Assembly: GCA_019420465.1 (NCBI GenBank)
Contig: JAHZHB010000106.1
Location: forward strand, 1 to 6,038
DNA from: Lachnospiraceae bacterium
GTDB taxonomy: Bacteria > Bacillota > Clostridia > Lachnospirales > Lachnospiraceae
Reading direction: 5' to 3'
Length of the DNA stretch: 6,038 bases
Position numbers and translations under genes: made by a program. Below the pieces are notes generated by a model. That model was given only the letters and a program-made list of their open reading frames with translations, had not been told where the DNA came from and ran no database searches. How positions within the stretch are numbered: position 1 is the stretch's first letter; every line of letters begins with the position of its first letter. Below, piece by piece: positions 1 to 4,135 of this stretch.

Positions 1-43
1 GTCTTTCACCTGACGATGCTGTATTTACGGTTCCTGTCCTCTT

Positions 44-72
44 AGTATACTACTTTGACACAGCATTAACAA
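44..72 (-). promoter_or_regulatory. Sigma-A type promoter directed leftward out of the window
   Basis: On the minus strand a -35 box TTGTTA (67-72) is separated by exactly 17 nt from a -10 box TATACT (44-49). The -10 matches the vegetative consensus at 5 of 6 positions and the -35 at 4 of 6. Transcription would run toward position 1, so the driven gene lies outside the window. The roughly 40 nt downstream of the -10 contain no start codon that can be defended, so they are probably 5' leader. The conserved repeat block and a TTGGTCCACCAA palindrome lie about 30 nt upstream. Confidence 0.6.
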
Positions 73-100
73 GCACCGTTTTTCATACAATACGAGCCGT

Positions 101-150
101 AATCCAAATTGGTCCACCAAACCAATTATCGATATGCAGGGCAACATAAA
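101..150 (-). repeat. Copy A of a dispersed hairpin-tail repeat
   Basis: This 50-nt block aligns without gaps to 5748-5797 (constant offset 5647), with 36 of 50 identical positions. Shared words on the plus strand include AATC, AAATTGGT, GATAT and GGCAA. In both places the block directly abuts the base of a strong hairpin located 3' of a minus-strand gene and lies upstream of a leftward promoter. Copy A also holds a perfect inverted repeat AATTGGT-N7-ACCAATT (107-127 approximately). The function is unknown. It may be part of a terminator element, a regulator site, or a short dispersed repeat. Confidence 0.5.
109..120. promoter_or_regulatory. Candidate operator, palindrome TTGGTCCACCAA
   Basis: TTGGT-CC-ACCAA is a perfect inverted repeat of two 5-nt arms around a 2-nt centre. 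It has the GT...AC core seen in operators of FadR-subfamily GntR regulators, which is general family knowledge. It sits about 37 nt upstream of the -35 box at 67-72, a plausible place for a regulator of the leftward gene. It also lies inside the repeat block, where copy B keeps only one good half (TTGGT followed by TCACTGG), so its palindromic nature may be incidental. Confidence 0.3.
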
Positions 151-186
151 CAGCCCTCATATAAGCATCCGCTTACACAAGGGCTG
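143..186 (-). terminator. Intrinsic terminator after the XRE-aminotransferase gene
   Basis: In minus-strand RNA the arms 186-171 and 166-151 form 16 consecutive pairs, three of them G-U, closed by a GGAT tetraloop. The stem starts 36 nt after the aminotransferase stop codon. The downstream tract is TTTATGTT, which is a weak U tract. On the plus strand the three wobble positions become A-C mismatches, so the structure favours the minus-strand transcript. The base of the stem touches the conserved repeat block at 101-150. Confidence 0.7.
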
Positions 187-221
187 TCCGCACTGCCGGT
201 TTCAACATCTGCAAACCGACA

Positions 222-1742
222 TTATTTCTGTACATAGTGTCCCAGAAAATCCTTCAGGTCATGCATGGCGCGCTTCAGATTTTCAATCCTCGGCAGATAG
301 ACCACACGGAAATGATCCGGCGCCATCCAGTTAAATCCCGTACCATTCACGATCAGAAGCTTCTTCTCTTTCAACAGATCAAGGGCAAATTTCTCATCAT
401 CTGTGATGTGGAACTTTTTCACATCCAGCTTCGGGAACGCATAAAAAGCTGCCTGCGGCTTCACACAGCTGATCCCCGGTATATCGTTTAATGCTTCATA
501 GATATACTCGCGCTGGTCATAGATCCGGCCACCAGGCACCAGATATTCCTCCACGCTCTGATAACCGCCAAGCGCCGTCTGGATAATGGACTGTGCCGGT
601 ACATTGGAGCAAAGACGCATATTGGAAAGCATATTGATACCTTCCATATAATCCTTTGCCACAGCCTTATTGCCGCTTAAGATCATCCAGCCCACACGGA
701 AACCGGCGATCATATGTGATTTGGACAGTCCGCTGAACGTCACACAGAAAAGATCCGGAGCCAGCGAAGCGATCGATGTATGTTTCAACCCGTCCATCAC
801 CAGACGGTCATAGATCTCATCGGAAAAAATGATCAGCTGATGCTCTCTGGCCACCTCCACGATCTGTTCCAGCACTTCCCTTGGATACAGTGCACCGGTC
901 GGATTGTTCGGATTGATCAGAACGATCGCCTTGGTACGGCTGGTGATCTTTCTTTTAATATCATCGATATCCGGATACCACATAGCCTCCTCATCACAGA
1001 TATAATGCACCACATGGCCGCCGGCCAGCGTTGCCGATGCTGTCCACAGCGGATAATCCGGTGCCGGGATCAGGATCTCATCTCCGTGGTCCAAAAGAGC
1101 CTGCATGCTCAGAGTGATCAGCTCACTGACGCCATTGCCGGTATAGATATCCGACATCTGTACATTCGGCAGCCCCTTTAACTGGGCATACTGCATGATC
1201 GCCTTTCTGGCTGAAAACAGACCACGGGAATCCGAATAGCCTTCACACTGCGTCAGCTGCTGACGCATATCATCGATCACTTCATCCGGTGTACGGAAAC
1301 CAAAAGGTGCCGGATTACCGATATTGAGTTTCAGGATCTTCATCCCCGCATCTTCCATACGGGCTGCCTCGTCTACAACCGGGCCACGGACATCATACAA
1401 GACATTATCGAGCTTTGTGGACTTTGTGAAATGACGCACACCATTTTCATCCCACATATCTCTTCGTTCCGGCATAGCCGGTGCACTGTCTGCCGGCATT
1501 ACCGGCTCCATAGGCACATCTTCTCCCTGCAGCCACAGCTGACTGACCCCCAGCGCCTCTGCCAGTACTTTTAAAATATCCCTGCGGGGCTGTGTCCTGC
1601 CACTGACATACTGACTGATGTGACTCTTGCTGATATGCAGCCCGGCCTTCTCCCCTGCCGGCTCTGCCAGACGCACCAGATCGATCTGACGCAGTCCCTT
1701 TATCTCCATGATCTCTTTTAAACGCTCTGCAATCGTAGCCAT
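222..1742 (-). CDS. alaA: XRE-family HTH domain fused to AlaA-type alanine aminotransferase
   Basis: This 506-residue protein has two parts. Residues 1-75 form a Cro/CI-type helix-turn-helix, with a recognition-helix region around SHISQYVSGRTQPRRD (41-54). After a Pro-rich linker (about 76-100), residues 105-505 closely resemble E. coli AlaA, a PLP fold-type I enzyme that makes alanine from pyruvate and glutamate. The catalytic set is intact: NPNNPTG (277-283), SDEIYD (307-312), Schiff-base Lys341 in GLSKS, Arg349 in GFRVGW, and the substrate-carboxylate Arg479 in HFRVVYLP. AlaA alone is about 400 residues, so the HTH is an addition. The ATG at 1742 is preceded by AGGAGG (1749-1754) with a 6-nt spacer. 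That ATG puts the HTH in frame with no stop in between, so the fusion is real at sequence level. The gene has its own promoter and a following hairpin. Inference: a bifunctional enzyme and regulator, similar in plan to MocR proteins, possibly autoregulated. The symbol refers to the enzyme domain. Confidence 0.9.
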   Translation of the reverse strand: MATIAERLKEIMEIKGLRQIDLVRLAEPAGEKAGLHISKSHISQYVSGRTQPRRDILKVLAEALGVSQLWLQGEDVPMEPVMPADSAPAMPERRDMWDENGVRHFTKSTKLDNVLYDVRGPVVDEAARMEDAGMKILKLNIGNPAPFGFRTPDEVIDDMRQQLTQCEGYSDSRGLFSARKAIMQYAQLKGLPNVQMSDIYTGNGVSELITLSMQALLDHGDEILIPAPDYPLWTASATLAGGHVVHYICDEEAMWYPDIDDIKRKITSRTKAIVLINPNNPTGALYPREVLEQIVEVAREHQLIIFSDEIYDRLVMDGLKHTSIASLAPDLFCVTFSGLSKSHMIAGFRVGWMILSGNKAVAKDYMEGINMLSNMRLCSNVPAQSIIQTALGGYQSVEEYLVPGGRIYDQREYIYEALNDIPGISCVKPQAAFYAFPKLDVKKFHITDDEKFALDLLKEKKLLIVNGTGFNWMAPDHFRVVYLPRIENLKRAMHDLKDFLGHYVQK

Positions 1743-1801
1743 ACCAAACCTCCTGTTTATAAAAAGGCATCTTTCGCCCTGTTTATCTGTAATCTTTGTT
1801 C

Positions 1802-1830
1802 AGTATAACTCTTTGCTTTTCAAAGTTCAA
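1802..1830 (-). promoter_or_regulatory. Promoter of the XRE-aminotransferase gene
   Basis: On the minus strand TTGAAC (-35, 1825-1830) and TATACT (-10, 1802-1807) are separated by exactly 17 nt, about 59 nt upstream of the ATG at 1742. The match to the sigma-A consensus is good (4 of 6 and 5 of 6). The promoter begins only about 20 nt after the glycosylase stop codon, so the fusion gene is probably an independent transcription unit. Confidence 0.65.
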
Positions 1831-1839
1831 TATTTGAAT
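1811..1839. promoter_or_regulatory. Candidate operators over the -35 region and spacer
   Basis: Two perfect short inverted repeats overlap the promoter: CTTTG-N5-CAAAG (1811-1825), filling most of the spacer, and TTCAA-TAT-TTGAA (1827-1839), covering most of the -35 box. A protein bound here would block RNA polymerase. Since the downstream gene encodes an XRE DNA-binding domain, autoregulation is the simplest inference. The DNA is AT-rich and such repeats can arise by chance, so this is a hypothesis. Confidence 0.35.
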
Positions 1840-1849
1840 TAGAAGTTAA

Positions 1850-2371
1850 TTATCTTAAACTCCCCAGTGGGACAACTTCCGCGATCCTGTTTTTCCATGT
1901 CTCTACGAGAGCATCCAGCTTCCACGCCGCATTTGCCGGACTGGTCGACGGCAATACGATGGCCTCCTGCACACACCGCTCTTTCAGATAGCGGTCATAC
2001 AGCTTCTGGGCTGTTTTCCCATTGACAAAGATCCTGACGATCTGTGTCTGTTTCAGCAGCTCTTCTACCGGATTCGGCACAACATCCCGGATCGAAGCAT
2101 CACTCGATCCTGTGATCGTACAGCTGGCGATCACATCCCATACGGCAATATGATGCCGGTGCAGAAAAGCTTTCTTATCCCCGATACTCTCTGGAAGCAC
2201 ATCTTCTGTGACAGCTGCCAGTACTTTCCAGAAGCGGTTCTGCGGATGATGGTAAAAGAAAGCAGCTTCCCGGGACTTTACCGAAGGAAAACTGCCAAGG
2301 ATCAGGATCTTACTGTCCGGATCCCATACCGGAGTTATATTATGTTTAGCCGTTTCACCTGTTTTCTTCAT
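1850..2371 (-). CDS. DNA-deoxyinosine (hypoxanthine) glycosylase, uracil-DNA glycosylase superfamily
   Basis: This 173-residue protein belongs to the uracil-DNA glycosylase superfamily and best fits the branch that removes hypoxanthine (deaminated adenine) from DNA, starting base excision repair in the cytoplasm. Residues 22-30 (ILILGSFPS) form the first active-site motif, followed by HHPQNRFW (41-48). SSDASI lies at 89-94, VNG at 116-118, and the second conserved motif LPSTSPANA at 140-148. The length is normal for the family. The reading frame is open further upstream to a TTG at 2389 and an ATG at 2386. The ATG at 2371 is preferred because GAGGAG (2379-2384) lies 7 nt before it. It overlaps the end of the upstream 84-residue gene by 17 nt, implying translational coupling. 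A mismatch-specific uracil glycosylase activity cannot be excluded from sequence alone. Confidence 0.82.
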   Translation of the reverse strand: MKKTGETAKHNITPVWDPDSKILILGSFPSVKSREAAFFYHHPQNRFWKVLAAVTEDVLPESIGDKKAFLHRHHIAVWDVIASCTITGSSDASIRDVVPNPVEELLKQTQIVRIFVNGKTAQKLYDRYLKERCVQEAIVLPSTSPANAAWKLDALVETWKNRIAEVVPLGSLR

Positions 2372-2609
2372 CGACCGGCTCCTCATCAAACTCTACCAGT
2401 GTATAAAAGCCTCTTGGCTTTGTCTCGATCTCCTTTACGATCCCCGTTCTGCTCTGCAGTCTCTGATAGGCCGGATAATTTCTGCTCATCGCCACTGCCG
2501 GGACGATCGTATAATAAAAAGAGGTAGGCAGCTGGCTCTCAGTTACCGTCACCTCCTGCCCCACCGTCAGAAGCCCTGTCCTTTCCATTTTAAACTCCAT
2601 CAGACGCAT
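2355..2609 (-). CDS. Small conserved-looking protein of unknown function
   Basis: An 84-residue cytoplasmic protein with no cysteine, no signal peptide and no membrane segment. I do not recognise the family. The N-terminal half contains a basic-acidic segment with GQEVTVTE, and the C-terminal half has GIVKEIETKPRGFYTLVEFDEE followed by an acidic tail. The alternation suggests mainly beta strands, perhaps a small barrel, but this is inference. The ATG at 2609 has AAAGG 6 nt upstream; ATGs at codons 4 and 8 are less well placed. It ends inside the start of the glycosylase gene, so the two are very likely co-translated and may work together. It begins about 20 nt after the terminator that overlaps the methyltransferase stop, so its promoter is unclear. 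Confidence 0.75.
   Translation of the reverse strand: MRLMEFKMERTGLLTVGQEVTVTESQLPTSFYYTIVPAVAMSRNYPAYQRLQSRTGIVKEIETKPRGFYTLVEFDEEPVDEENR
2379..2384 (-). promoter_or_regulatory. Ribosome binding site that decides the glycosylase start
   Basis: GAGGAG on the minus strand lies 7 nt before the ATG at 2371, inside the coding sequence of the upstream small gene. The upstream in-frame TTG (2389) and ATG (2386) lack a comparable site, so the start at 2371 is preferred. Confidence 0.6.
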
Positions 2610-2629
2610 ATATAGCCTTTCCTTTCTGT

Positions 2630-2665
2630 AAAAAAGAGGTGCAGGGCGTCCCCTATACCTCTTTT
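2630..2665 (-). terminator. Intrinsic terminator overlapping the methyltransferase stop codon
   Basis: In minus-strand RNA, AAAAGAGGT (2665-2657) pairs with ACCTCTTTT (2640-2632). After one A-C mismatch the stem continues with a G-U pair, an A-U pair and GGG/CCC around a GACG loop. A T6 run follows (2635-2630). The 5' arm encodes the last codons of the methyltransferase (Lys-Glu-Val) and its TAG lies in the stem. Only about 20 nt remain before the next start codon, so it either attenuates the downstream pair or works with a promoter further upstream. Confidence 0.65.
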
Positions 2666-3519
2666 ACCGTAAACTCAAACGGATGGATAAAATTACTTCC
2701 GCGCATATGCAGATCATCCACCATATAATCCACCATCTCACGATCTGTCTCGATCATACAGAATCTGCGATCCTGCTCCGTTGCGGCTCTGGCTGTAATG
2801 CCTATCCCCGCAAAGGGATCGAGCACCACATCATGTACAAAAGAATAGTACTGCACCACCCGCCCGGCCAGTTCCTTCGAAAATCTTGCCGGATACTTTT
2901 CTTCCGGATCGGAGCTGATATTCCAGATATTTGTTTTTTCATATCCGTCCGGGATCCTAGATGCCTCCACATCCTCCGGATGCGGATGATCATGGATCAG
3001 ATGATCGATCAGCACGTCCTGTCCCTTTCTGTAGACCATCAGATATTCTGTAACCGGCTTCGGCTTGTACTGCAGCGGATTGCGGTCCACCGAAAAACGG
3101 CTGCCCCGTCCAGTCATGCGCCCGGAACCATCCGCCTTACACAAAACGATATCATCCACAAATACAAAGCCTTCTTCCATAAAAATACGGTGAAGATCAA
3201 ACGTCACCGCGATCCGGATCGAAGACTCACTTCTGATTCTCCTCGGTATCATGATATGCGATGCGGTAATAGCCATAAACCTTCCGTTTTGCAATACACG
3301 CTTACACTCCCGGATCACCTCACGCATCTGTGACAGATAGGCTGTATAGGCTGTATGAATATCCTGCTCCTTTTCCGGTGAAAAAGGCGTGGGAGACGTC
3401 ATGATCAGATCCACACTCTCTTCCGGCAGACTCTTCAGTCCCTTTAAGGCATCACCCAGCAGGATCTGATTTTTCAGGGAAGAGACGGTATATTCTTTTT
3501 TACTTCTTCTGGCTGCCAT
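2653..3519 (-). CDS. Orphan DNA methyltransferase, beta-class amino-methyltransferase
   Basis: This 288-residue enzyme would transfer a methyl group from S-adenosylmethionine to an exocyclic amino group in DNA (N4-cytosine or N6-adenine). The motif order is that of the beta class. LLGDALKGLKSLPEESVDLIM (20-40) leads into motif IV, here TSPTPF (41-46). A variable target-recognition region follows (about 90-200, with KTNIWNIS at 195-202), then PARFSKELAGRVV (210-222), and motif I DPFAGIG (234-240) for SAM binding. Motif II is likely IETD (256-259). Motif IV is odd: the family normally reads (S/T/D)PP(Y/F/W), while this protein reads S-P-T-P-F, an inserted or substituted Thr. No restriction enzyme or specificity subunit is nearby, so it is an orphan within this window. 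The ATG at 3519 has only a weak A/G-rich site upstream. The target sequence and activity are not predictable. Confidence 0.85.
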   Translation of the reverse strand: MAARRSKKEYTVSSLKNQILLGDALKGLKSLPEESVDLIMTSPTPFSPEKEQDIHTAYTAYLSQMREVIRECKRVLQNGRFMAITASHIMIPRRIRSESSIRIAVTFDLHRIFMEEGFVFVDDIVLCKADGSGRMTGRGSRFSVDRNPLQYKPKPVTEYLMVYRKGQDVLIDHLIHDHPHPEDVEASRIPDGYEKTNIWNISSDPEEKYPARFSKELAGRVVQYYSFVHDVVLDPFAGIGITARAATEQDRRFCMIETDREMVDYMVDDLHMRGSNFIHPFEFTVKEV

Positions 3520-3543
3520 AGCTTGTTTCTTCTTTCCTTATCT

Positions 3544-3572
3544 TTTAAAACAGCCGAATAGTCCTCTGTCAA
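3544..3572 (-). promoter_or_regulatory. Promoter nested in the coaD terminator hairpin, for the methyltransferase
   Basis: A perfect consensus -35 box TTGACA (3567-3572) lies in the loop of the terminator hairpin on the minus strand, 17 nt before TTTAAA (3544-3549), a 4 of 6 match to the -10 consensus. Transcription would start near 3537, giving a very short leader of about 17 nt before the methyltransferase ATG. The -10 overlaps the terminator T tract, so the -10 call is weaker than the -35. Confidence 0.45.
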
Positions 3573-3598
3573 AGCAGTCTTATGGCTATCCGGCTGTT
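3545..3598 (-). terminator. Intrinsic terminator after coaD
   Basis: In minus-strand RNA the 13-nt arms AACAGCCGGATAG (3598-3586) and CTATTCGGCTGTT (3561-3549) pair fully with one G-U pair. They enclose a 24-nt loop and are followed by a TTTT run. The stem begins 7 nt after the coaD stop codon. On the plus strand the wobble becomes an A-C mismatch. The large loop is unusual for a terminator and contains the TTGACA box. Confidence 0.65.
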
Positions 3599-3604
3599 CT
3601 GTGT

Positions 3605-4087
3605 TTACTGTTCTGCGAACTTTTCCTGCATCATGCGGATCACAGGCTCCGGTACATACCTGGAAATGTCCTTGCCGTAGAATCCGATTTCCTTTACGAT
3701 CGTCGAGCTTAAAAACGCATACTCCAGACTGGTCGTAAAAAAGATCGTGTCCATCTCAGGATCGATCGAATGATTCGTCTGTGCCAGCTGCATCTCGTAT
3801 TCAAAGTCCGATACAGCACGCAGACCTCTGACGATCACATGTGCATTGTTTTCTCTTGCGAAATCAACAGTCATACCCTCAAAAAACTTTACCGATACAT
3901 TCGGCATATCCGCAATACATGCCTCGATCATCTCTTTACGTTCCTCAAGTGTAAATGTCGATGTCTTTTTTGAATTTTTCAGGATGCCAATCACCACCTC
4001 ATCCATGGCTTTGGCTGCCCTCTTGATAATATCCAGGTGTCCCAGTGTGATCGGATCAAAACTGCCCGGATAGATTGCTTTTGCCAA
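3605..4087 (-). CDS. coaD: Phosphopantetheine adenylyltransferase, CoaD
   Basis: CoaD transfers AMP from ATP to 4'-phosphopantetheine, giving dephospho-CoA, the penultimate step of coenzyme A synthesis in the cytoplasm. The 160-residue length is typical. The nucleotidyltransferase signature is intact: YPGSFDPITLGH (6-17) with the TxGH motif, Lys41 for substrate binding, VRGLRAVSDFEYE (86-98), and SSTIVKEI (127-134). The start codon is TTG at 4087: an in-frame TAG lies only 9 nt upstream, and AAGGAG (4097-4102) has a 9-nt spacer. No ATG is available before codon 28, which lies past the active-site motif. In many Firmicutes coaD sits next to rsmD; here the upstream neighbour is a lipoprotein gene. 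A long-loop terminator follows immediately. Confidence 0.97.
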   Translation of the reverse strand: MAKAIYPGSFDPITLGHLDIIKRAAKAMDEVVIGILKNSKKTSTFTLEERKEMIEACIADMPNVSVKFFEGMTVDFARENNAHVIVRGLRAVSDFEYEMQLAQTNHSIDPEMDTIFFTTSLEYAFLSSTIVKEIGFYGKDISRYVPEPVIRMMQEKFAEQ

Positions 4088-4096
4088 CTTCCTCTA

Positions 4097-4102
4097 CTCC
4101 TT
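4097..4102 (-). promoter_or_regulatory. Ribosome binding site that fixes the TTG start of coaD
   Basis: AAGGAG on the minus strand is placed 9 nt before the TTG at 4087. The TAG within this spacer is in frame with coaD and rules out any longer protein. Confidence 0.75.
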
Positions 4103-4106
4103 TGTC

Positions 4107-4125
4107 AAAAACGGCTCACATAGCC
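4107..4125 (-). terminator. Weak terminator-like hairpin between the lipoprotein gene and coaD
   Basis: GGCT-ATGTG-AGCC followed by G and T5 on the minus strand. The stem has only 4 pairs, so termination would be partial at best. It lies 10 nt after the lipoprotein stop and just before the coaD ribosome binding site, and may act as an attenuator or be coincidental. Confidence 0.3.
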
Positions 4126-4135
4126 CTGTATCTGT

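Noticed and set aside
1..43. Leader downstream of the leftward promoter considered as a riboswitch
   Set aside because: Only about 40 nt are visible and no conserved aptamer core could be matched with confidence.
780..1181. A 133-codon open frame on the plus strand
   Set aside because: It is antisense to the aminotransferase catalytic domain, whose conserved motifs prove the minus strand is coding.
1837..1851. Inverted repeat AATTA-GAAGT-TAATT at the glycosylase stop as a terminator
   Set aside because: It is a short stem of A-T pairs only, with no T tract; termination is not supported.
2150..2527. A 125-codon plus-strand open frame
   Set aside because: It is antisense to the glycosylase and small gene, with no recognisable domain.
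2683..3333. A 216-codon open frame on the plus strand
   Set aside because: It lies entirely opposite the methyltransferase gene, has a His/Ile-rich composition typical of antisense frames, and lacks domain motifs.
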